NCBI RefSeq assembly: GCF_026965555.1
Contig: NZ_CP114040.1
Span: 11,238,001 to 11,302,000 of the forward strand
Direction of reading: 5' to 3'
From: Nannocystis punicea
GTDB lineage: Bacteria > Myxococcota_A > Polyangia > Nannocystales > Nannocystaceae
DNA: 64,000 nucleotides
The notes below the pieces were generated by a model, which saw only the letters and a list, made by a program, of their open reading frames with translations, was not told where the DNA came from and ran no database searches. Both the position numbers and the translations under genes were made by a program. Of this stretch, positions 40,888 to 49,420 are shown piece by piece (position 1 is the stretch's first letter; each line of letters starts with the position of its first letter).

Positions 40888-42786
40888 ATGGCTGGCTCCC
40901 CCGACCGCTCCGCCTCTCCCGATCGCTCCGCGAGCGACCTCGACGTCCTCCGCCGCAGTCACCGCGGCAAGTTCGTCGCCCTCGCCGCCCTGCTCGCCGC
41001 CGCCGGTGGGCTCGTGTGGTGGAACAACCGCCCCGGGCCGATCGGCAACGACGAGCAGGCCGAGCGCGTCCTCGTCGTCCCGGCCGCCAACTGGCGCTAC
41101 AAGCCGTACCTCGAGAAGTGGGGCTTCGTCGCCCAGGAGGGCCGGCTCAAGACCATGGTCGACGAGCTCAAGGAGAAGGTCCCCGAGGCGACCGAGGACG
41201 GGCCGGCGGCCGTGCTCAAGCTGGCCGACTGGGCCGGCTTCGCCTTCGTCGCCTTCGAGGACCCGGCCTCGCTCGACTTCAGCGGCCTCGACATCGAGGG
41301 CGGCGTCCCGACCTTCGCCAAGCACCACCGCTTCGCCGTCGTCAGCGCCGGCGACTACGCCTTCCCGCACAAGCTGACCGTCAACGCCGAGCCCTCGGAG
41401 TTCATGAACGGCCCCGAGCTCGACCTCCTGAGCGCCCTGTTCGCCCAGGAGCCGCTCGCCAGCACCTTGCGCGACGACCCCAAGAACGGCCCCGAGGTCA
41501 TCGTCCTGCGCACCAAGGTCCAGGAGGGCATCGACGCCGTCGACGCCATCACCGCCGCCGAGGCCACGGTCGCCAAGATCGCCGACAAGGCGCGCGTCCT
41601 GCTCGTCGACAAGGAGCAGGGCGAGCCCAAGCCCACCCTCCTCGGCGGCGTGCAGGAGAGCGTCCACCCGATCGCCCTCGCCGACGGTGGCACCCTCCTG
41701 CTCACGCGCAAGGCCAACTTCTCGAGCAGCACCGGCTTCAACGCCGACCTCGACCTCTCCAGCACCTGGCGCTTCTTCTACGTCCCCGCCGGCGCCGACC
41801 CGATCTCCGGCCGCGTCCCCTGCACCGGCCTGCTCGAGGGCAGCCTCGAGGAGAGCGGCCGCGCCCCGCTGTTCCGCAACTCGCCGCAGGGCGACGCCCT
41901 CCTCATCCACGAGGGCGGCCGCTCGCGCCTGTTCAAGCTCGAGGCCGGCGGCTGCAACTTCGCCGCGCTGGGCGAGATCGCCATCCCCATCGCCCGCGGC
42001 GACGACCCGGGCGAGCCGCACCGCAGCGGCCGGGTCGCGCGGGTCCACAACGACAACGGCGAGGGCGCCGTCTCGCTCGTCAAGCCGGGAGACGAGGTCG
42101 CCACCGACCTCGTGCGCACCAGCAAGCTCTCCTTCTCCTTGCCGGTCTGGCTCGACGACCAGATCCTCGTCGGCGCCGGCAGCGACACCGTCGCCGACAG
42201 CACGGGCACCTACCGGGCCGCCCTCTACTTCTTCGGCGCCGACAAGCCGGACAGCGCGCTGCGCCTCGACGCCCAGAACTTCGACGCCGCCGAGCAGCTG
42301 CAGGGGGTCGCCTGGGCCCCGCCGGGCCCGCAGGGCGCGCGCCTGCTCGTGCGCGCCTGGAACCCCGAGCGCGGCGTGCAGCTGTTCCGCGTCGACGCGC
42401 CCGCGCCCGCCGCCAAGCTGTTCGCCGACGCCCTCGCCGAGGCCGACAAGGCCCCGCTCCCGCCCGAGGTGCGCGACGGCATGGAGCCGCGGATCGTCCC
42501 GCTCGACACCCGCGGCTGGACCTTCACCGCCATCGTCAGCGAGTTCAACACGTATGATCCGGTCGCCTCGGCCGACGGCAACCTGGTCGCCTTCGGCAGC
42601 GACAGCGAGATCCACGTCGTCCCGCTCGCCGGCGGCCAGGTGCGCACCCTGACCCGCAACGAGCTCGAGGACCACACCCCCATGTTCAGCGCCGACGGCA
42701 AGACCTTGGTGTTCCGCACCCGCTTCCCGATCGAGAAGACCAACTGGACCCTGACCACCGGCCGCAGCGTCCCCACCGGCGGGTGA
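40888..42786 (+). CDS. membrane-anchored PD40/beta-propeller protein
   Basis: A 632-residue protein, ATG 40888. A short basic N-terminus is followed by one hydrophobic helix (~28-45, ALAALLAAAGGLVWW). The rest is periplasmic or external, and the last third has propeller-blade text (DPVASADGNLVAFGSDSEIHVVPL, TPMFSADGKTLVFRTRF) similar to TolB/PD40 repeats. I do not recognise a specific family. A strong terminator follows within 20 bases, so the gene is likely monocistronic. The 138-base gap to the divergent amphi-Trp gene must hold its promoter. Confidence 0.72.
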   Translation: MAGSPDRSASPDRSASDLDVLRRSHRGKFVALAALLAAAGGLVWWNNRPGPIGNDEQAERVLVVPAANWRYKPYLEKWGFVAQEGRLKTMVDELKEKVPEATEDGPAAVLKLADWAGFAFVAFEDPASLDFSGLDIEGGVPTFAKHHRFAVVSAGDYAFPHKLTVNAEPSEFMNGPELDLLSALFAQEPLASTLRDDPKNGPEVIVLRTKVQEGIDAVDAITAAEATVAKIADKARVLLVDKEQGEPKPTLLGGVQESVHPIALADGGTLLLTRKANFSSSTGFNADLDLSSTWRFFYVPAGADPISGRVPCTGLLEGSLEESGRAPLFRNSPQGDALLIHEGGRSRLFKLEAGGCNFAALGEIAIPIARGDDPGEPHRSGRVARVHNDNGEGAVSLVKPGDEVATDLVRTSKLSFSLPVWLDDQILVGAGSDTVADSTGTYRAALYFFGADKPDSALRLDAQNFDAAEQLQGVAWAPPGPQGARLLVRAWNPERGVQLFRVDAPAPAAKLFADALAEADKAPLPPEVRDGMEPRIVPLDTRGWTFTAIVSEFNTYDPVASADGNLVAFGSDSEIHVVPLAGGQVRTLTRNELEDHTPMFSADGKTLVFRTRFPIEKTNWTLTTGRSVPTGG

Positions 42787-42803
42787 TCCGGCTCGTCAGA
42801 AAA

Positions 42804-42844
42804 GACATGCGCGAAGGACATGTCCCTTCGCGCATGTTCTTTTA
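42804..42844. terminator. bidirectional terminator with 13-bp stem
   Basis: ACATGCGCGAAGG (42805-42817) pairs perfectly with CCTTCGCGCATGT (42825-42837), flanked by AAAAG on the left and TCTTTTAAA on the right. The loop is ACATGTC. It ends the PD40 gene and could also stop leftward transcripts. It is an expanded version of the TGTCC element. Confidence 0.85.
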
Positions 42845-42879
42845 AACACGGGCTCGAACCCGCCCGGCCGCGACAGCGG

Positions 42880-43380
42880 GTTCCCAACGAGCTGCTTGCG
42901 AACCGGCCCCTCGACCCGCTTGCGAGCCGGACTGTGCGACTCGCTTGCGAGCCAAACCCTGCGACCCGCTTGCGAGCCGGCTGTGCGACTCGCTTGCGAG
43001 CCGGGCTGTGCCACTCGCTTGCGCCCGGAGCGTGCGACTCGCTTGCGAGCCGGGCTGTGCCACTCGCTTGCGCCCGGACTGTGCAACCTCGCTTGCGCCG
43101 GACTGTGAGACTCGCTTGCGCCTGGAGCGTGCGACTCGGGCTGTGCGACCTCGCTTGCGCCCGGACTGTGCGACTGGCTTGCGAGCCGGGCTGTGCGACC
43201 TGCTCGCGAGCAAGACCTTGCGACCGGCTCGCAAGCCGACCTGCGACCTGTTCGCGTGCCGGGCCCCGCCATCTGTTTAGAGCCGGACCTGCGACCTGCC
43301 TGCGAATGCGACCTGCTTGCGAGTCGCACCTGCGAGCTACTGCACGCCCGTCTGTGCGACCCTGCTTGCGAGCATGGTCG
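42880..43380. repeat. dense array of TCGCTTGCGAG palindromes
   Basis: More than ten imperfect ~25-30 bp units of the form GTGCGACTCGCTTGCGAGCCGGGCT are strung together with irregular spacing. Each contains the arms CTCGC/GCGAG around TT. Left copies are most regular; right copies vary (CTCGCGAGCAAG, CTGCTTGCGAG). No reading frame through it looks like a real protein, and there is no uniform spacer, so it is not CRISPR. Confidence 0.75.
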
Positions 43381-43410
43381 GCGCCCTCGGCCTGTGCGAG
43401 CATCGCCGTG

Positions 43411-43821
43411 ATGCTCGCTCGCCGGCTCCTCCTCGCGTCCATCATCCTCTGTGCCTGCGACTCCCGGCCCGCGGACGTCCGCGGCACCCTCGGCAACGCC
43501 GTCCAGGTCGACCTCCGGCTCAACGGCCTGAGCGAGGAGCTGGCCCGGATCCAAAGCCTGGGCGGCCTCCCGATCCGCCTCGAGGGCGCGGCCCAGGCCG
43601 ACGCCGACGTCCACACCGACCTGACCGTCGGCGCCAACCAGGCCCTCGTCGTCATCCCCTCGCGCGGCGATCCGATCACCTACCAGGGGGCACCGCTGCG
43701 CGCCGAGTACTACCACCACGGCCGCCTCCTCACCGTCTACCAGGGCACCGGCGACGTCCTCGTGATCCACAGCTTCGTCGAACCGGTCCGCTGGTACACA
43801 GTCCTCCGCAACTCCCTGTGA
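43411..43821 (+). CDS. small lipoprotein of unknown function
   Basis: A 136-residue lipoprotein: signal MLARRLLLASIILCAC with lipobox ILCAC, so Cys14 or Cys16 is lipidated. A compact beta-rich body follows (VQVDLRLNGLSEEL ... YQGAPLRAEYYHHGR). I do not recognise the family. It begins right after the palindrome array; a GTG directly precedes ATG 43411. Confidence 0.65.
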   Translation: MLARRLLLASIILCACDSRPADVRGTLGNAVQVDLRLNGLSEELARIQSLGGLPIRLEGAAQADADVHTDLTVGANQALVVIPSRGDPITYQGAPLRAEYYHHGRLLTVYQGTGDVLVIHSFVEPVRWYTVLRNSL

Positions 43822-43851
43822 GCCGGCCAGCTGCTCGCCCGGAGCCGCAAG

Positions 43852-43867
43852 CTGTCCTTTTGGACAG
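43852..43867. repeat. dispersed palindrome CTGTCC-TTTT-GGACAG
   Basis: A perfect inverted repeat with a T4 loop, 30 bases after the lipoprotein stop codon; it may contribute to termination. Confidence 0.75.
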
Positions 43868-43961
43868 ATAACCCAGGCGCGCCGAGCTCGCTCGCCCGGC
43901 ACCCCGCTCCAACGACCTGGCCCCGCGCCGCGAGCTCGCACTCTCGGCACGCGTCCCGGCG

Positions 43962-44933
43962 CTACTCCGTCTCGGCGCGCGGCGGCGCCGAGAACCCTTC
44001 CCCCCTTTTAAAGGGTTTGCCGGCGGCGAAGGCCTGGGCTGGCATGCGCTTGGCCCCGGCGGCCTGGACCTCGGCGATCCGCACCACCCCTTCGCCGCAG
44101 GCCACGTGCAAGCCGGCGCGGTCGACCGCCAGCACCTCGCCGGGCCTCGCGCCGTCCGGCCGGGCCAGCGACGACGGCCCTGCCCGGTAGAGTTTAATAA
44201 AAAGTCCCTCGCGCCCGGTGACCGCGGCCGGCCACGGGTCCATCCCGCGCACGTGGTCGATGACATGTCCCGAAGACCATGTCCAATCGACCACCCCTTC
44301 TTCCTTGCGCAGCATCGGCGCCAGCGTCGCCAGCGACGGGTCTTGCGGCGTCGGCGGCGGCACCTCCGGGAACTCGCCGAGGAAGGCCGCCAGCAGGTCG
44401 CCACCGAGCGTCGCCAGGCGGAGGAACAGCTCGCCGCTCGTCTCCTCCGGCTCGATCGGCGTCCGCGCCTCGCGGAACACCGGCCCGGTGTCGAGCCCCT
44501 CCTCCATCTGCATGATGGCGACCCCGGTCTCGCGATCGCCGGCCAGCACCGCGCGCTGGATCGGCGCTGCCCCGCGCCAGCGCGGCAGCAGCGACGCGTG
44601 GACGTTGATGCAGCCGTGGCGCGGCACCTCGAGGATCGGCCGCGGCAAGATCCGCCCGTACGCAGTCACCACGATCACGTCCGGTTCCAGCGCCTGCAGC
44701 TGCGCCGCCAGGGTGCCGTCGCGGACCTTCACCGGCTGGCTGACCGGCACCCCGAGCCGCTGCGCCGCCTCCTTGACCGCTGGCGGCAGCAGCTTGCGGC
44801 CGCGCCCCGCCGGCTTGTCCGGCTGCGTCACCGCCAGCACCAGCTCGCACGTGCGAGCGACCGCCTCGAGGCTCGGCACCGCAAAGTCCGGCGAGCCCAT
44901 GAACACCGCACGAAGCCGCGAAGATCCGCTCAC
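43962..44933 (-). CDS. fmt: methionyl-tRNA formyltransferase
   Basis: A 323-residue enzyme that formylates initiator Met-tRNA using 10-formyl-THF. Motifs: VFMGSPDFAVPSLEA, TQPDKPAGRG, and the active-site NVHASLLPRWRGAAPIQRA with the SLLP loop. The C-terminal OB-fold follows. GTG 44933 overlaps the stop of the upstream chimera gene by 4 bases (GTGA). Two AT-rich codon islands interrupt its GC-rich sequence, at 44001-44013 and 44192-44203. Confidence 0.97.
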   Translation of the reverse strand: MSGSSRLRAVFMGSPDFAVPSLEAVARTCELVLAVTQPDKPAGRGRKLLPPAVKEAAQRLGVPVSQPVKVRDGTLAAQLQALEPDVIVVTAYGRILPRPILEVPRHGCINVHASLLPRWRGAAPIQRAVLAGDRETGVAIMQMEEGLDTGPVFREARTPIEPEETSGELFLRLATLGGDLLAAFLGEFPEVPPPTPQDPSLATLAPMLRKEEGVVDWTWSSGHVIDHVRGMDPWPAAVTGREGLFIKLYRAGPSSLARPDGARPGEVLAVDRAGLHVACGEGVVRIAEVQAAGAKRMPAQAFAAGKPFKRGEGFSAPPRAETE

Positions 44934-47900
44934 GACGCCCCGATCTGCGCCAGATAGGCGCTGTGTAGCGCGTCGTCGGAGAGCACGTCGCGCGCCTCGT
45001 CGAGGGCCGCCAGCAGCTCCTCGATCTCCTCTGCCAACTCGACCCGACTATCGGGCTCGAGGCTCTCGCAGAACGTCGCCGTCAGGTCGGCGTGGGCGCG
45101 CAGCACCTCGGCCCGCGACGCCTCGCGCGACAGACCGAGCAGCGCGAAGTAGTCGCTCTCGCGCGCCAGTCGCAGGCGCTCGCGCACGCGCTGACGGTCG
45201 AGCGCGGTCAAGGTCGCCGCCGGGTCGTCGATCTCCGGCGCCAGGTGCCCGAGCAGCTCGAGCACGTACACCACCCCGCGAATCACTGCCTCATCGGCGA
45301 CCGCGGCCGCGACGAGCTCGCCGACGCGGGTCTGCCCGTCGAAGCGCTCGGTCACGGCCATCACTGCCGGCCAGCGCAGCTCCGCCGCCAGCGCCTCCGG
45401 CCCCGCGAACGCCAGCCGCGGCTTGCGCTCGTCGTCGACCGCCACGCGCAGCTGCGACAGCGTCGTTCCGCGCTGGACCCCGCCGGCGATCATCGCCGCC
45501 AGGGGCACGCCGAGCTCGACCGCGACCGTCGGCGTCTCCCCCGGGTAGAGGCCCCAGGCCAGGGTCCCGCTCTCGGCGATCCGCTCGACGATCCGCCGCA
45601 CCGGCTCGCGCAGCGCCTCGCGCATCTCCTGCGGTTTGATCAATCCCGACTGCGCGAGTCGTTCGACGTCGCGCCGCGGCTCGCCGGTCCCCCAGCGCGC
45701 GGCCAGCTCGAGGTGCGTCGGGCTCAACAGCCCGCGCGCGGCCAGACGACCGAGCACGGACTCGCTGCCGGCCGCGCTCGCGCCTCCGATCACCTGTCCC
45801 TCCGACCACCACAGCCGCCGCTCCGGCGCGCCGCTCGCGGCCACCCGCAGGCCGCCCGTGAACCGCTCGCGTCGCAGCTCCGCCAGCAGCGCCGGCGCGT
45901 CGGACTCGCCGCGGGCCTGGGCCCCGGCGAGCGGCGCCTCGGCCTCGACTGTCCCCGGGGACAGCCGAGGTTCCTGTCCAGCGACCCGCGCGGGCCCGCC
46001 CGGCGCCCGCGACGCTCCCGGCGAACCTGTCCCATGGGCCAGCTCCTCGGTCGCCTCCCGTCCGCCGTGCCGGCCCGGCACCTCGCCGGGCGTCAGCTCC
46101 GCGCCCCGAAGGACATGTCCCCGAGGCCATGTCTCTCCCGCCTCGGCGCGCACTGGCACGTCGCGCTCCCGGGCGCGCTCGGGCGGTCGCCGCGACCAGT
46201 GGCGGGCGGGCAACACCAGCGTCGTCTCGTCCGCTGCGCGTCCACCCGCCTCGGCGCCCTCGCCCTGGAGGTCCTCGCCCGCCGGAGGCGCACCTGTCCC
46301 TCGAGCCGGAAGGTCGCCCTCCTCCGCCCGCGACCGACCCGCGGAGGCCACGCCTGTCCCTCGCGGCAACGCATCGTCCGGACCCACGAACCGGCCCGCC
46401 CGTCCCGCGCTCGTCCCGCGACGCTCGTCCTCGTCGACGTGCTCCGCGAACCGGCCGGCCCGTCTCGCGGCGCCCGGGTCCTCGCGCGACGGAGTCACAC
46501 CTGCCCCTTGAGCCAGCCGCTCGTCCCCCGCGCGCGACCTGCCCACCCGTGGCCCACCTGTCCCTCGAGACAGCTCATCATTCGGCCCCGCGAACCGGCC
46601 TGCCCGTCCTGCGCCGAGGTCCTCGCCCGACGGAGTCCCGCCTGACCCTTGGGCCAGCCGCTCGTCCTCCGCTCGCGACTTGCCCGCTCGGGTCGCGACT
46701 GTCCCTCGAGACAGCTCATCTTCCGGCCCCACGAGCCGGCCCGCCTGTCCCGCGCTCGTCCCGCGGGGCTCGTCCTCGTCGACACGCCCCGCGAACCGCC
46801 CCGCAGCGCCCCGAGGAGCGCCCTGGGCCTCCACTTTGAATCGACCCGGTCGCACCAGCCCGACCTCGAACCGTCCCGCGCGCGCCGGGCTCGCCTCCCG
46901 CGGCCCGACCCGCTCCGCGTCGGTGGCAGCGGACTCCCCCACGTCCTCCGCCGCGAGCCGCTCCGTACCTGTCCCCCGAGACAGACCCTTGTCCTCGCCC
47001 CCCGCGAACCGGCCCGGCCCCGTCTCTCGAGACGACCCGTCGTCCTCGCCCCCCGCAAACCGCCCCGGTCGAAGGCTGGCGCCAGGCGAACCTGGCCCTC
47101 GTGACAGGCGCTCGCCTTCCTCCACTGCTCCGCCACGCGTGAGCTCCGACGATCGCGAGACCGAAGGCGGCACGATGGCGCCCTCGACGGCGAATCGGCC
47201 CACGCGACGATCTCCACTCGCCTCGTCCTCGCGCCCCGGCCGCGCGAACTCGGGCCTCGTGCTCGAGCGATCGCCGTGCGGTCCCCCGGTCGGCAGCTTC
47301 GTCGTCCCTTCGCCGTCGACGACGAACCGGCCCACACGGCGGCTCCCGCGGGTTTCCTCGGCCGGTGCAGGCTGCGCCTCGGACCTCGGGTGTTCGTCGC
47401 GCGACCCCAAGCCGCGAGGCGGCGCCGGGCGCCCCTCACTCCGCTCCATCGCCGCGCCCTGCGTCTGCGAAGTCGGCCGTCGCGGCCGCTCACGCGCAAG
47501 CTCGACCGTCCGCTCGCTGCGCTCGAGACCTGTCCCTTGCGCCAGCTCCTCCGCCTGTCCGCCTCGCCGGCCCCACGCGCCCCGCTCGGGACCTGTCCCT
47601 CGCGCCAGCTCCTCCGTCTGTCCGCCTCGCCGGCCCCACGAGCCCCGCTCAGGACCTGTCTCTTGCGCCAGCTCCTCCGTCTGTCCGCCTCGCCGGCCCC
47701 ACGAGCCCCGCTCGGGACCTGTCTCTTGCGCCAGCTCGGCGTCCTCGCCGGACCGAGCCGCCCTCCCCTGCCGCCGCGTCGTCGCCTCCGCCTCCGGCGC
47801 GTCTGCCCGGGCCGAGTCTTCCTGTCGCTTCGGCCATGCTCCTTCAGACAGATGATTCTCCGCGACCGTGCGCGGCTCCGGCCGCGACTCGCCCCAGCGG

Positions 47901-48691
47901 CTCGCGCGATCCTTGCGAACGTCCTCGCGAGCCGCGGTGGCGACCGACGCGGTATGCTCGCTGTGGGCCTCTGCAGGCGCCTGCGAGCCCGACTCCGGCG
48001 AGATCTCCCCTTCGCGCGAAAACGTGAGCTCGCTTCGGGTCGCCCGACGACCGATCTGCGATTCGGCTGTCGAGGGCAACCGCTGCGTCGGCTCGCGGAG
48101 CAGCTCGAGCTCGCCGCTGTCGTGCTCGGGGTCGACGTCGGGAACGGCGTCCAGGCCCATCGCCTCGAGATCGATGCCGTCACGATGACCGTCGGCCGAC
48201 TCCTCTCGAGTCTCGAGCCGGGCCGCCAGCACCTCGAGCGTGTGATGCAGACGACTGAGGACCGGGTCGGCGCGAACGGGGCGAGGAGCCGGCGATGCCT
48301 CGCGAATCTCCGTTCGCACCGCGCCCTCGGGCGGGCCAGCGAGCTCGACCAGAGCCGACTTGAGCTCCGCCTCGTCGACGGGCGCCTCGAGGAAGCGGTC
48401 GGCCCCGAGCTCGAGCACCGCGGCCAGGTCACGCGTCTCGCCCTGCAGGCGGCCGTAGAGCAGCACCGGGATGCCCGTCGTCTCCGGTCGTTGCCGCAGC
48501 GCCTGCACCAGACCGCTCGCATCCGCGGAGCCGAGGCAGACGATGACCGCCGCGGGGCTGGGGGTTTGCGCCGCGCGCAGCACCAGCTCTCGCTCGCGCA
48601 CGGGCACCACCGTGTAGCCGAGGTCTTGCACCCGAGGGACCAGCTCGCCCCGGTGGGCACGGTCGCCCGTCATGAGGATCTCCGGACCCAC
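44930..48691 (-). CDS. receiver-like / PATAN (DUF4388) / J-like multidomain protein with repetitive middle
   Basis: A 1,253-residue protein, start GTG 48691. Residues 1-120 resemble a response-regulator receiver. Residues ~150-870 are Arg/Gly/Glu/Pro/Thr disordered and repetitive. Residues ~920-1,130 match a DUF4388/PATAN-type domain (ALLAELRRERFTGGLRV ... LWWSEGQVIGG). The end (~1,160-1,253) is J-domain-like (DYFALLGLSREASRAEVLRAHADL) but has HAD where HPD is expected. The middle holds a 63-bp (21-aa) tandem at 47,528-47,740 and many TGTCC elements. PATAN/receiver chimeras in myxobacteria act in motility and signalling; the role here is inferred. It is translationally coupled to fmt. Confidence 0.75.
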   Translation of the reverse strand: MGPEILMTGDRAHRGELVPRVQDLGYTVVPVRERELVLRAAQTPSPAAVIVCLGSADASGLVQALRQRPETTGIPVLLYGRLQGETRDLAAVLELGADRFLEAPVDEAELKSALVELAGPPEGAVRTEIREASPAPRPVRADPVLSRLHHTLEVLAARLETREESADGHRDGIDLEAMGLDAVPDVDPEHDSGELELLREPTQRLPSTAESQIGRRATRSELTFSREGEISPESGSQAPAEAHSEHTASVATAAREDVRKDRASRWGESRPEPRTVAENHLSEGAWPKRQEDSARADAPEAEATTRRQGRAARSGEDAELAQETGPERGSWGRRGGQTEELAQETGPERGSWGRRGGQTEELARGTGPERGAWGRRGGQAEELAQGTGLERSERTVELARERPRRPTSQTQGAAMERSEGRPAPPRGLGSRDEHPRSEAQPAPAEETRGSRRVGRFVVDGEGTTKLPTGGPHGDRSSTRPEFARPGREDEASGDRRVGRFAVEGAIVPPSVSRSSELTRGGAVEEGERLSRGPGSPGASLRPGRFAGGEDDGSSRETGPGRFAGGEDKGLSRGTGTERLAAEDVGESAATDAERVGPREASPARAGRFEVGLVRPGRFKVEAQGAPRGAAGRFAGRVDEDEPRGTSAGQAGRLVGPEDELSRGTVATRAGKSRAEDERLAQGSGGTPSGEDLGAGRAGRFAGPNDELSRGTGGPRVGRSRAGDERLAQGAGVTPSREDPGAARRAGRFAEHVDEDERRGTSAGRAGRFVGPDDALPRGTGVASAGRSRAEEGDLPARGTGAPPAGEDLQGEGAEAGGRAADETTLVLPARHWSRRPPERARERDVPVRAEAGETWPRGHVLRGAELTPGEVPGRHGGREATEELAHGTGSPGASRAPGGPARVAGQEPRLSPGTVEAEAPLAGAQARGESDAPALLAELRRERFTGGLRVAASGAPERRLWWSEGQVIGGASAAGSESVLGRLAARGLLSPTHLELAARWGTGEPRRDVERLAQSGLIKPQEMREALREPVRRIVERIAESGTLAWGLYPGETPTVAVELGVPLAAMIAGGVQRGTTLSQLRVAVDDERKPRLAFAGPEALAAELRWPAVMAVTERFDGQTRVGELVAAAVADEAVIRGVVYVLELLGHLAPEIDDPAATLTALDRQRVRERLRLARESDYFALLGLSREASRAEVLRAHADLTATFCESLEPDSRVELAEEIEELLAALDEARDVLSDDALHSAYLAQIGAS
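45949..45964. repeat. dispersed palindrome CTGTCCCC-GGGGACAG inside coding
   Basis: A perfect 16-base palindrome within the disordered region of the chimera gene, representative of a dense cluster of such elements from about 45,900 to 47,760. Confidence 0.7.
47528..47740. repeat. 63-bp in-frame tandem repeat (three full copies and part of a fourth)
   Basis: Copies start at 47528, 47591, 47654 and 47717 (the last partial), period exactly 63 bp = 21 codons. Each copy contains two TGTCC units. The peptide unit is RGSWGRRGGQTEELAQETGPE. Confidence 0.85.
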
Positions 48692-48700
48692 GGCGACGGG

Positions 48701-48706
48701 AGTGTA
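48701..48706 (-). promoter_or_regulatory. -10 hexamer TACACT for the chimera gene
   Basis: On the minus strand TACACT ends 9 bases before GTG 48691, predicting a leaderless or near-leaderless transcript for the chimera-fmt operon. Confidence 0.45.
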
Positions 48707-48851
48707 CTCCAGTCCTTATGCGCGGCGACGCACCCCGGAAACGGGCGGTCCGGCGCGGCAATTTCTTCCAGGGTGCGTGAAGCGGCGCGCCCAGCGAGCG
48801 TCTCCCCGCTGTCACCTTCCCGCAACCGACCAAATCAGCCAGGATCTCGCC

Positions 48852-49322
48852 ATGCACTTCAAGTCCGCTCGCACGTCCCTGCGCCCGCTGAAATTCGTGT
48901 TCGCCGCGCTGTTGGCCGCGGTCATGTCCGCTTCAGCGACCGCCTACGCCTTCTTCTCCGACAGCGATTCACCGGTCGGGAGCTGGAAGACGATCGACGA
49001 CGAGACGGGCGAGACGAAGTCCGTCGTCAAGATCTACGAGGTCGACGGCAAGATCTACGGCCGCGTCGAGCGCCTCCTCCTCAAGCCCGGCGCCCTGTGC
49101 GATCAGTGCGAGGGCGAGGATCACAACAAGCCCATCGAGGGCATGGTGGTCATGTGGGGCCTGTCGGCCGACGACGGCGAGTGGAGCGGCGGCAAGATCT
49201 TCGACCCGCAGAAGAACAAGACCTACCGCTGCAAGATCTGGCTCGAGGAGGGCGGTCGCAAGCTCAAGGTCCGCGGCTACCTCGGCCCGTTCTTCCGCAC
49301 CCAGACCTGGATCCGCCAGTAA
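48852..49322 (+). CDS. DUF2147 family exported protein
   Basis: A 156-residue protein. A signal peptide (1-35) is followed by the DUF2147 pattern: PVGSWKTIDDETGETKSVV, GRVERLLLKPGA and GEWSGGKIFDPQKNKTY, then a CKIWLEEGGRKLKVRGYLG ending. The family is secreted and its function is unknown. AGGA lies about 8 bases before ATG 48852. GC usage matches the neighbours. Confidence 0.9.
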   Translation: MHFKSARTSLRPLKFVFAALLAAVMSASATAYAFFSDSDSPVGSWKTIDDETGETKSVVKIYEVDGKIYGRVERLLLKPGALCDQCEGEDHNKPIEGMVVMWGLSADDGEWSGGKIFDPQKNKTYRCKIWLEEGGRKLKVRGYLGPFFRTQTWIRQ

Positions 49323-49384
49323 TCTCGCGTTCGGGCGCGCACCGCCGGTCGCGCCTGCCGTTCCGGGGCCGCAATTCGCGGCCT

Positions 49385-49413
49385 TTGTCGCGATAGGGCG
49401 CGGCTCATACCAT
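49385..49413 (+). promoter_or_regulatory. promoter TTGTCG-17-TACCAT, leaderless start
   Basis: TTGTCG (49385-49390) and TACCAT (49408-49413) are 17 bases apart; the hexamer ends 7 bases before ATG 49421. Because ATG 49412 overlaps the hexamer, ATG 49421 is the better start. Confidence 0.6.
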
Positions 49414-49420
49414 GGTCGCC

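Larger units (their letters stand above)
42787..43410. other. non-coding gap with terminator and palindrome array
   Basis: 624 bases. The left part is a terminator hairpin; the middle (about 42,880-43,380) is an array of TCGCTTGCGAG-type palindromes. I see no gene that would explain the array. Confidence 0.7.

Noticed and set aside
42880..43380. CRISPR array
   Set aside because: Repeats are irregular, there are no uniform unique spacers, and no cas genes lie nearby.
47528..47740. CRISPR or VNTR in non-coding DNA
   Set aside because: Period is exactly 63 bp and in frame within a protein-coding gene; copies are contiguous with no spacers.
49412..49420. Upstream ATG 49412 as start of the dienelactone hydrolase
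   Set aside because: It overlaps the -10 hexamer TACCAT and could not be in the predicted transcript.
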